A stretch of DNA of 64,000 bases from NCBI GenBank assembly GCA_024699855.1, contig JAMPIQ010000002.1, forward strand, positions 8,928,001 through 8,992,000. Reading direction: 5' to 3'. The position numbers and the translations under genes were made by a program. The notes beneath the pieces were generated by a model that was not told the origin of the DNA, made no database searches, and saw nothing but the letters and a program-made list of their open reading frames with translations. Positions 13,638 to 22,943 of this stretch are shown in pieces; the first letter of the stretch is position 1; each line of letters begins with the position of its first letter. The stretch comes from Aphelenchoides besseyi (lineage: Eukaryota; Nematoda; Chromadorea; Rhabditida; Aphelenchoididae).

Positions 13638-14205
13638 ATGTCCCAAAAAGACGATAACCCAGAGACTGGTCAATCGAACGATCAAGACAAAGTAGTGGAG
13701 AATCTGGAGAACCGGCTAATGGAAATGAATCGGAGTCGACGACCATCGGATTCGCTTGTTCCCGACTCAAATGTGCTTGTCGAATTGGAATCACATGCCC
13801 GAGCAATTTCCTCTAACTTGGATATGGCATTGAGAGATCTGAGAGGTCGGTTTCATATTTCCAACGTTTTATCGATCTGGTTTCTAGGCGCCGTTCACGG
13901 TGTTAGCGATTTGTCCTTGGAGACAATGCAAGTCTTCAATTCGGTAGTGAACGACACGTGCGATTGTGTTGACGTTGTAATTCGATCAATGTACACGGTA
14001 AGTGGTGTGGTTGGACTTCAGATTCAACGGTTTTAGATTTTGTCCAAAACCGAGGAATTGCATTCGACATTTGAAGGAATACAACGATTAGCCCTTCAAA
14101 TGTGAGTTTGATTGACTTCGGTTGTTGATGATGAATTTTAGAAAAGACATGAAACGTCTCGTTGATATGCTGGAAACAATGTTTGTTGGGAAATCGAACG
14201 CTTAA
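13638..14205 (+). CDS. BORCS6-like subunit of the BORC lysosome-positioning complex
   Basis: Three exons (13638-13997, 14037-14101, 14142-14205) give 162 residues. The region LSLETMQVFNSVVNDTCDCV followed by IRSMYT, then ILSKTEELHSTFEGIQRLAL and KDMKRLVDMLE, matches the helical C-terminal domain shared by BORCS6/Lyspersin proteins. BORC recruits the small GTPase ARL8 to lysosomes and links them to kinesins; in worms it also moves synaptic vesicle precursors. The N-terminal ~50 residues are acidic and probably disordered. The assignment rests on recalled family pattern rather than a search; another coiled-coil subunit of BORC or BLOC-1 is the main alternative. A possible AATAAA lies at about 14288. 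Confidence 0.7.
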
Positions 14206-15546
14206 AGAGTCATAAGTTTATGCAGTTTTCACTTCGTATTGTTTCCCGTTTGTACTTAAAATGGTCGTTGTATCTTAAAGAATTCGTAATAAAGATAACA
14301 CCTGATCGTACGCTGCCATTGAATTGTGGGCAGCGACCAACGGTTTGTAGTTGTCCATTCAAATTGAATTTCGACGGAACGTCGTGGGAGGATTCGGAAA
14401 AGGAAAGGCTTGATAAACACCACTTTCTTTCGATGAATTCCGTTTAGTTCGGTGAATTCAATGCATCAGTACAAATTCCATTACAATAATGAGAATACAA
14501 CAAGTTTGCTTTCGTTGTAACCACCTTTCAACAAACCATTTCAGTATCTTCTTTAGCATATCACATTGAGAAGACTGTTGGAAATGACGTGAAGGTTGCT
14601 GTCTTAAATTTAGCTTCTGGCTGTAAAATTTTCGTAGACTGGAATTCGCATCCAAATCCCGTGAAATATTCATTCTCTCAAAACATTTCGAAAATTAACG
14701 TTCACGTGGATTTAAAATTCAACCAAAGGTTACATGGTGCCGTAGCAGTCTTCCTTTTAGACATCCAAATGAGTACAATTCTTCACCTGCTTTATGGACA
14801 TTGCTCTGAAATTTAGCCCACGGGCAGATGTTATGCTTCTACTCGGCAATCACTAATCCGATTTTGCGGAAAACTAACGGCAAATCCAAATGCTTCTTTT
14901 CTCCATTAACATACCGCAAGACCTAAACAATTCTTTTTAATTTGTTGCACTTTCCATATCTAATACTTAAAGTGGTGTACGAATTGCCAGCGGCCATTTT
15001 GCTTGTTAAGTGCGATCAGACGGAAACACACAGCAGAACTGTAAAAAACGGCGATTCTCACCCAACTTTTACTTTCATTCAACGAGCAACATCGCTGACA
15101 ATCTGCGGGCAACTTTGTGTTCTTTTTTGATTTTTCCACTTACAAGTTTTTGGGGGTTTCGCGAAATTTTCACACCTTAACTTTGTTCTCTGAAGTGATA
15201 AGGTGGTTGAAATGAACATGTTTACCTTCTACGTTGTTATACACGATCTCGTACTATTGTTAACAATCCAGTAAGATGCATTTGATTTGTATTTGATTCT
15301 TAGTTTGCGTTTGAACGTTTATAAATTTTGGAAACCTGTTCTCCACTTTACAAAAAACCTTATGGTTCTGTAAAAAAGATGATCTTAAAGTTAAAGAATT
15401 CAAAGAGCAAAAAACGAAAAGAACATTTGCGCGCTTAATACATCGCAGTGTAGAAGTAATTGACCCTATTTTTTGTGTTCTGTAATTCTCGCTGTTTAAA
15501 TACCATGTTGTCGTTTCAACCTCAGTAATTGGACTTTTAGGTTTCA
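14206..15546. other. Intergenic stretch without a supported gene
   Basis: This stretch lies between two plus-strand genes. Open frames at 14220-14447 and 14589-14816 have no recognisable domain and do not chain into a gene through plausible splice sites. The first part is likely the BORCS6 3' UTR, the last part the bestrophin promoter. Confidence 0.4.
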
Positions 15547-17765
15547 ATGACCGTGCAATACACTTTGGATGTTTCGCAGACTACAACTCGGTCGATTCTT
15601 AAAGTAAGTGAATTGACACTATAGTTTTCGATCTTCTTTTCCTGTCTCTCACAAGCCTTAAAAGCGATGTTTATGCTGGAATGTTTGAAGTTAAAGATTG
15701 GGTTATCGGTTTTGTTGTTCGAAGACAAATTCTGTTAAATTAAGGTATCAACAGGCTTTTTAGCTACTTTTTCGTTGGCGCGGATCTGTTTGGAATGCAA
15801 TACTTCCACAACTTGCTCTTTGGTTAATCATGTATCTTGCCATCTCCTGTATTTATCGTTACATCTTATCTGACTACCAACAAGAGTAAGTGACCAGTCA
15901 AAATATAAACATTTTCTTTCTGTTTTAGTGTATTTGCAAGTCTTGTACGATACTTGGATTCCGATCTGTCCAAATATATTCCCTTGTCGTTTTTGGTAAG
16001 ACTTCAAAATACGTTCATTCTTAAAAGACATTTTTTGACTCAACTTTTCAAGGGAATTGTTTTTTGTATTCAAATAGTCAAATGATACATTTTGCTATTG
16101 ATTGAAGAGTATTTTGAAGTATTGTTTCTTTTTCGCTCGGTTTCTTTGTTGCTGAAGTTGTACGAAGATGGCAACACATCATCGATGGCATCGGCTGGAT
16201 CGATACCTCCGCTGTGAACTTTGCCAATTTCATACGTGGACATGACGAAAACACTCGAATCCTAAGAAGAACGTTGATTCGTTATATGGTTTTAAATCAA
16301 GCTTTGGTAATCAAATTAACTGTTGCACAATACACACAAGTTTAGGTGTTGCGCGACATAAGCATGCAAGCTAGACGACGTTATCCCACGCTGGAAACAC
16401 TTATTGCAAGTGGACTGATTACCCACGATGAATTGAAAGAAATTCACAAAATCCAAGACCCGTATACACGCTACTGGTATCCCATTCATTGGTGCATTGC
16501 ATTGCTTTACGAGGCAAAAGAAAACGGAAAAATCGCCTCAGATCATATTTTGGAAATGATGGTTCACGAAATCCAGCACTTCAGAAACGGACTCGCAAAA
16601 CTTTTGAAATTCGATTGGATTCCCTTACCTCTGGTTAGTTTTAGTATAAAAAAGCAATCGCTGATTATTGTTTTAGATTTACCCTCAAACTGTTTTCCTG
16701 AGCGTTCGACTCTATTTCTTTATTTGTTTGATTAGTCGTCAACACATTGTGCACGATCGACGCGGAGAGAACGCGAACATGGTAACCGATCAAGTGTTAA
16801 ATAAGTTGGTTGATATTCTGTACTATAGATTGATATTTGGATTCCGATTAAAACGATTGCTGAGTTCTTTGTGTACATTGGTAAGCAGACAAAATGATTC
16901 CATTAATGCATTTTATAGGATGGACAAAGGTTGCTGAGGTTCGTTTTGGCTTATTGGCAGTGTAATTAAGTACTCATTTTTTCGGCGCTATTGAACCCCC
17001 TTGGTGAAGACGCAGATGATGTTGAAGCAAACTACGTTTTGGATAAAAATCTGATAGTAAGTGGCTATTTATGTCTTCTTACTTGATCTTTACGTTTAGA
17101 TGGGATTGACACTTGTCGATCAAGGCAGCAAACCAGCACCACCTTTGGTTGTTGATAAATACTACAATAACGATCAGTTCTCGCCACTTTACAGTTTGGA
17201 TGCCGCGAAACGGACCGTTTATCCTCTAGTCGGTAGTGCAAGTCAAGTGAAGTTAGTTTATTCCTTTAACGATAGCAATCCGACGAAAATTTCAGTTTGG
17301 TGAAGAACCGCTCGACAATCACAATGTTGCCTCACAAATCTAAACTTGGATTGATGAGTGAAGAACAGCAAGTGAGTTGGTAAACGTGTTGCCTGCTATT
17401 CAACGTTATTATAGGAAGCGAACATATTTGAAGTGAGTGTCGACGAGCACAATCGAAATCACGCAGCCGAAACGGAAGTACGCAAACTTGCTGATCCAGA
17501 TGCTACATTGGCAAAAATTCGAAAAAGAACGAAGTTTGTTATTTTTGTTTTTGTTGAATTTAGTGGAAATTTTAGGAACAAACGAAAACCGAATCATGGT
17601 GTGCACAACATTCCTATCACAAACGACGATCGTTACCAGCATCCCCCACCGAGTTCTTTGAATCAACAATACGGACGATCATCGTATGCTGATGGAAACT
17701 ATCGACACGAGTATCCAGATGAATACGTAGATCGCAATCGCAACGGCCATTCTCGTCGCTACTGA
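15547..17765 (+). CDS. Bestrophin-family chloride channel
   Basis: Pentameric anion channel of the plasma membrane. Exon 1 (15547-15603) gives MTVQYTLDVSQTT, the conserved bestrophin start. Then come LLFRWRGSVWN, SKYIPLSFL, LGFFVAEVVRRWQ, FIRGHDENTRILRRTLIRY, LRDISMQARRRYPTLETLIA, KLLKFDWIPLPLIYPQ, FFICLISRQ, ALLNPLGEDADDVEANYVL (the calcium-clasp region) and SLDAAKRTVYPLVGSASQV. The expected acidic clasp GEDDDDFE reads GEDADDVE. A low-complexity tail rich in His, Asn and Tyr ends the protein. Two joins are odd. Between 15995 and 16136, and between 16938 and 16985, homology and phase demand introns 15996-16135 and 16939-16984, and both end in TTTTTCG rather than TTTTCAG. Intron 1 (160 nt) is also long. 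The rest of the frame is intact, so I do not call it a pseudogene. Confidence 0.88.
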
Positions 17766-17905
17766 CAATCTTTTTGCCATAGACATACAAAAATTACGCC
17801 TTTAAGTTGGAAACCAATTTTCCTATTCAAACTGGAAGATAAATCGTTTTATTCAGTGACAGTCTTGTTATTAAGTTAAAGACCTGCGTAAGAGAAGAAA
17901 GCGCT

Positions 17906-19922
17906 TCAAACAAAGTAACGACGTTTGGGAAAAGGCACAGGTTTTCGAGGGAAAACATAGTCCTGAGATAGAAGAGTGATGACAAGATCGGAAAAAATGT
18001 CCAAAATACGCATTAAAGTCGAACGATCGATCTGCTGATGGAACATGATCGCTTCAATATGATAGTCGCCAGTAAGAACCGAGTGTAATGAAATGAATGT
18101 GCTCAAGAACAAGTAGTAATCACCTTCGGACATTCCCGTTGCGATATTGTCAATGGAAATGAGGTAGAGAGCATTGCGAATTGAGTCGTTCGACTGTTTT
18201 ATTTGTCGAATTTGAGTTTTGATTCGATTGGATAAAATGGATAGTTTGTCTTCGGATGGCGACGACAAAAAACGTGGAACTTTTGAATCCGGTGGAAACA
18301 AATAGACGAATCGATGCAATTGAGCGATGTAGTTGTTTCGTAGTAAGAACAGAATCATTTGTTTCCGGATTTTAACATGCGAATAGAGCGCTTTTTCTTC
18401 AATGAATTGACCCAAAGTTGTTGGTGGATGAAAAGCCGAGAGAATGGCACCCAAACCAACGTCTGGACCAAATTGTTGTCGAAATGCATCACGAGCAGGT
18501 TGAGTGGTTATTTGTGTGTCGATAGTCGTGTAGACATTTGTGTTGCATAGCGGGTAGATGATTTTCGCTCGTCCCCAAATGATGTAATGTCGAGCCACTG
18601 CCTTAACCTTAAACTACGCTCTAACATTATTGTTCGAACACCAAACTCACTTGTTGTAATGGCATTTTAGAAGCCACACAAATTTCTCCCAAACTACGTT
18701 CCACATCGTAGAATTCGAAGAAACGCAAAACGTAAGGATTTGAATCGGGACCGGGAACACAATCTTCGTAGAACAGAATTGTATGATATGGTTGAAGCAC
18801 TTTGATGAGGTTCTCTACGTCGCCGACTGGAATTGGAGTCAACACGCTTCCCGCTATGCATTTCGGATCAACGCAGAAACCAACTTGCACACAATCATTC
18901 ACGAAAACGTCTACAATTCCATAGTTGTAAACGTCTTCATAGACTTGTCGTAGAGTTTGAGCGAGTACGGAATGTCGTTCGATGTCCGCATACGGGATAT
19001 AGTCTTCGGTTGATATGCAGCCCATTGTTATGTCCGCGTTGATGTCTTCGAGTCGATCGAGAAACGGTTGAATGATTTGCATTTCATCGCGAAGAAAACC
19101 GCATCGTGTTTGTTCGGTATTGATTGCAATCGACAACTTTCGACTTAGATTCTGATAAGCTTCGACAACATAACCGTTAGATGTTGCTGGAAGAACGAAA
19201 ACAACGGAAATACATTGAGCTGTTCGACGAATATGCCACGGTACTCCAACATAACAAACGTTGTCAATTTTCACTTCAAATGGAATTCCACTTAAATCTT
19301 CCACTGGTCGAAGCATGGCAGCAATAACTTTGATTGGCAAACGTGGACGTTTGTCGCGTTTTCGTCTGTTCTCTTCATCTTCTTGTCGTGAGTTGTCGTC
19401 GTTCAGCTTTCCACTCTGCGAATCCGGCGATTTGATGTTGTAGCGTTGGTAACTCGATGCGTAGCCGTCGCTCAATTGCCAAACCGTCGGACTGAAAACA
19501 GCCTCGACTTCAGATATCGAATTTGATTGTCGAGGCAGTGACGTACTTGTGTACTCTAAAGTTCAGAAACTTCTCAAAATGTCTTAAATGTTCAAGTTAC
19601 CTTTAAGATTAAAACTCGACTCAAAGTTGGTACTGGTGCACGGTTCTTGATGCAATGAAGTGGAGCGCGCAGTCGACCATTTTTGTTTCGGACTTGTAGT
19701 TGTTCCGTTTTCGCTTGAAAGTGATTGAGTTTTTCGAATCGTATTCAACGGTTTGTCTTCAACATTTGGCTGTGAATTTGTTGTTACTTCCGTGCTTTCT
19801 GCACAAGTATCTTTGTCGTTCTGTGGATATTCAAGACAATGCGGGTACATGAAGAGAATACGCTCTGGCGTGTCATCTTTCGTTAGGAAGAAGATGCTCA
19901 ATGGTCGTATGGTCTTGGTCAT
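17906..19922 (-). CDS. nprl-3: NPRL3, GATOR1 complex subunit
   Basis: Subunit of GATOR1, the Rag-GTPase GAP complex that restrains TORC1 when amino acids are scarce; acts at the lysosome. Three exons (19922-19601, 19555-18651, 18607-17906) give 642 residues, longer than human NPRL3 (569). Supporting motifs are the N-terminal longin-like start ERILFMYPHCLEYP, FEVKIDNVCYVGVP, the longin strands SVVFVLPA and AYQNLSRKLSIAINTEQTRC, LQPYHTILFYED, VARHYIIWGRAKIIYPLC, a winged-helix region IRKQMILFLLRNNYIAQLHR, and the tail HIEAIMFHQQIDRSTLMRIL. The extra length is a Ser/Thr/Pro-rich insert after the first strand. A TTTTACTAG acceptor 11 nt before ATG 19922 may be a trans-splice site. It is convergent with the bestrophin gene. 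Confidence 0.9.
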
Positions 19923-20220
19923 GATCTTAAAGACTAGTAAAATAAAAGACAAATTAATTCAAGTTGGCACGCCAATTCAAACAAACGCTAAGTCGAAGAA
20001 GTATAAGACTATTTTTGATGTCAAGGGTTATTTTGGAATAAACGTTTAAGAACAAACGATGTAAACAGGGTGCATAAATGTGCGCATAAAAAGTAATTTA
20101 CAGAAATTGCAAAAATTGTCGAACAAACTGGTCGATATCTCGCAAACTGTTGGGCGCATTTCTACTTCTGTTTTCGATTTCATTTGCTTCACAAATCGAG
20201 TCTTTGAGTGTTTCTTCACA

Positions 20221-21113
20221 ATGGGCAGTGCAACGAGCATCGCTGTTTCAACTGCAAATCACGTTGCCCGTCGTCGTCTCACGCGTACGGGCTCGGCGCC
20301 CGTTGGCGGCGTGAGCAAGAAACCCAAAACTCCGCATTTGCACAAACATCATTCTCTACGTCGAAATCGAGCTCTCATTCAACAGATGATGTTGCGGACT
20401 GAATGGATCAAACCGTCAGAACTACTAGCTCACCTAGAAGTTGGCGATCTAATCGAATTCGATCGAAGTCACACCAATGTATCATATTGTGTGAGTTGTT
20501 TTCCTCGTTTGCAGCTATTTTGTTTTAGCATTGGGCGGTTTATTTGGGTTTTGAGGACGGCGAAAGAGTTGTAATCCACTTTTCCACTGAACACGGTGAT
20601 TTTGGTGACTTGGGAACGAAGGTCGAAGTTCGCAACAAACTTTATCACGGTTCATCTGCTCATGTAAGAAGACTGAACTCAAGCATTTGCATTTCGGATC
20701 GTAGGTTCGTGTTGATCCATTCATTGCGGTAGCTGGTGTTTCTACTCGTGCTCGAATCAACAATCAACTTGATCTCAAATATTCTCCGTATCCACCAGTT
20801 ATCATTAAAGATCGTTGTTTGCGAAAGGTTCAAAGTGAACTACTATCCTTGGATACATTCCTAACTTTAGCTTGGATCCACAGGTTACAACTTGATTTTT
20901 AACAATTGCGAGCAGTTCGCGAAATGGGCGAGATATGGACGAGGAGAATCGGATCAAGCAATGAAAGCAACTTCAGCAATTGCTACGGTTGGAACGTTGG
21001 TTTGTACAGGATCTGTTCCGATGGCTTTTGGAGCTGGTGCGTTGATCTTGTCGAGTGTTTATGTTGGTCGGCGTATTCTGCATCGCTTAGTACCCTATCC
21101 TCCAATTATTTAA
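20221..21113 (+). CDS. LRAT-domain (NlpC/P60-like) protein
   Basis: Four exons (20221-20490, 20529-20663, 20705-20827, 20871-21113) give 256 residues. The LRAT core is complete: the strand with the first catalytic His in HWAVYLGFEDGERV, a downstream basic/hydrophobic block, and LGSTGYNLIFNNCEQFAKWA with the nucleophilic Cys. The C-terminal end is hydrophobic (VGTLVCTGSVPMAFGAGALI), likely a membrane anchor as in HRASLS/PLAAT proteins. The N terminus MGSATS fits an N-myristoylation signal, and the next ~60 residues are very basic. The family transfers acyl groups between phospholipids and other acceptors; EGL-26 is a worm member acting in epithelial morphogenesis. The intron at 20828-20870 is inferred: it is the only 40-nt-class intron that restores the LGSTGYNL frame. 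AATAAA is at about 21187. Confidence 0.85.
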
Positions 21114-21352
21114 TTTTGTTTATTCCCTTTAATTTTGTAATTTTGACGGGTAAACATTATTGTCGAACCTAAGAACTTTGTTCAGCAATAAATACTACGC
21201 ACATTTGTTTTTATCTTTAATAATAACATTTTTTCGATTGTGATTCTAGACAATCGTTAAGCATTGTATGAGCCGTGTTTGTTTTTAACCAACATAAACG
21301 AATCTTCAACAAGGCCCTAAAAATAAGGTAGTCCATTAAACACATAAGATTC

Positions 21353-21628
21353 TCACATCAAACGCGCGAATTTGCTCAAACAACAAGTGAGTTTTGTTAT
21401 AAATGGTCGTTGAAAAGAATCCATAATTTGTTGAACGATAGGTGTCGAATTCTGACAGCTGCGTGAATGTGCCAATCTTCTCAAAATTAGTAAGTCATTC
21501 CAACTTTCAATTGGCTTCAAAAGCGTTTGTTCCGGCTTATCATCCTTAACGTCAAATTGCTGTGGTTGTGAGTTGACTTTCAACGTCAAAGCAATCAGAA
21601 AGAAGACTACAGCATTCTTGGACCTCAT
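21353..21628 (-). CDS. Predicted small secreted peptide, unrecognised
   Basis: A single open frame of about 91 residues starts MRSKNAVVFFLIALTLKVNS, a good signal peptide with likely cleavage after Ser-20. The mature part is polar with three Cys (RSCQN and LTCCLS) and no known domain. An in-frame ATG upstream at 21667 would lengthen the N terminus but bury the signal peptide. It is tail to tail with the LRAT-domain gene. It may lack an intron, which is uncommon here, so a non-coding origin is possible. Confidence 0.4.
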   Translation of the reverse strand: MRSKNAVVFFLIALTLKVNSQPQQFDVKDDKPEQTLLKPIESWNDLLILRRLAHSRSCQNSTPIVQQIMDSFQRPFITKLTCCLSKFARLM

Positions 21629-21706
21629 CACGTTTGTCACAGGTTGTTTATGCAATAATTCTATCATTAACGACTTTACATTTATAGACCTTCGAATTCA
21701 TATCAT

Positions 21707-22088
21707 TTGACAAGCAGCTTCCCGCCGCGGAGCGGCGGGAAGCTACTTGGGTTTAGCTTTGTTTAAGAAAATTTGAAGATAAAGAAAAGAGTTTATGAAG
21801 AAAGAAGATAACAGACGACACATCAGGCGAAAAAAAGAGAGTCGCGGCTTTGGATTGGTGAAGACGACGGAAGTTGCGTTGATTTGATGTAAATTTCCAT
21901 ATTCATTTTTGATTTTCGGGGTTCAGTCGTAATTTTGCATAAGCGAGCCGAGTTTGTTTCTATTGGAGAGTAAACAGGGAGTCAAATTAGCATGAATCGC
22001 ACTCTGTTTTTCATTCGAAAATAAACGCGGAGAAAATCGGTCGCACACAGACAGACAGACAAACTGTTCTAGCTTTTTTGGTTTGGAT
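21707..22088. repeat. Dispersed repeat, copy 1 (contiguous, with hairpin insertion)
   Basis: This segment has two parts, A (21707-21846) and B (21847-22088). A is nearly identical to 26469-26579, and B to 38413-38660, in the same orientation. Here A and B are joined directly. Relative to copy 2, A carries a 28-bp insertion at 21716-21743 that forms a perfect GC-rich hairpin. I see no coding capacity. Confidence 0.85.
21711..21749. repeat. GC-rich perfect hairpin at start of repeat copy 1
   Basis: Arms 21711-21728 and 21732-21749 pair over 18 bp with one mismatch and a GGA loop (core CCCGCCGC/GCGGCGGG). Similar hairpins stand at 23370-23392, 26408-26441 and 27388-27410. GC-rich hairpins of this kind are usual near Helitron 3' ends. 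I saw no CTRR terminus beside it, so the role is not proven. Confidence 0.75.
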
Positions 22089-22299
22089 GGACAAGCGGGT
22101 TCGATTCACAGAGCGGTCAAATCACAAGAGATCAAAGGCAAAAAAGGTTAATTAGATCGGATCAAAGCCGGTCGATTGCAATTTTACATTTTTTTGATTC
22201 GTTTGGCAACTTTTTGTAATTCTAATCAATTTTAAGTATTAGTTTGTTTAAATCAGTTAGAGTATTAAAATGAACCTGAAAAGTTTACTGTGACAACAA

Positions 22300-22563
22300 T
22301 TAAAGATGTAGGTGCGCTTGGTCGGAAGTAAAGATGCAATGGAAACAATAATACTGCTCGCAATGAGCACATCCGATGAATGCTAAACGGGTACATCTCG
22401 GTATCTCTTGACATCTTTCGATCGATTGGTAATTGAAACAGTAGTCGGCTGGCGTTTGGAATCTTTTCGGTCGTTCATCGATGTACCCACTTTTGAACCA
22501 TCCATACCGAATAAAATCGCGAAATCTTGGCGCACCAAACTGATTGAAAATAAACTCTTGCAT
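22300..22563 (-). CDS. Cys-rich putative zinc-binding ORF
   Basis: Open frame of 87 residues with spacing DYCFNY...RC...RC...GCAHCEQYYCFHC...H.H in the last 45 residues, which looks like a small C2HC/C4 zinc-binding module. I do not recognise the family. It sits between a dispersed repeat and the protease gene, so it may be transposon-derived or a fragment of a longer spliced gene. No upstream exon was found. Confidence 0.4.
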   Translation of the reverse strand: MQEFIFNQFGAPRFRDFIRYGWFKSGYIDERPKRFQTPADYCFNYQSIERCQEIPRCTRLAFIGCAHCEQYYCFHCIFTSDQAHLHL

Positions 22564-22943
22564 CCAAAATTTACATGGAAACTAAGTAGTATATAAATAC
22601 CATCTCTGGCGCAGCATGGTGTTATGCACAAAAGTCTGCATAAACTTAATAAGTACAAGTCAAAAACATGTCCATGAACAAGCTCTTGCATAAAAATGAC
22701 TTTTCTGGCACACTACAGATTTTTGTGGATAAACTATCTAAATTCTCATAATAAACAGTAAAAAAGCGCAGTTCGCATGCAAATTTGGGCGCAGCTAGCG
22801 CTCATTTGTGATGAAATTTTTTGCTGCAAACGCTTTCATTTGTTTACAATTTTAGTTTGCGAGTCGGTTTTTTGATGATATTGTTATTTCTAGCGCGCCT
22901 TTTAGTCTTTACGATTTACTAATAAATGTTTCTTTAGGTGAAA

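Noticed and set aside
16939..16984. Bestrophin read as a decayed pseudogene
   Set aside because: Apart from the two CG-ended introns every exon is open, phases match and conserved residues are kept.
21711..21749. Rho-independent terminator or CRISPR-type repeat
   Set aside because: The sequence is eukaryotic with spliced genes; there is no regular spacer-repeat array anywhere in the window.
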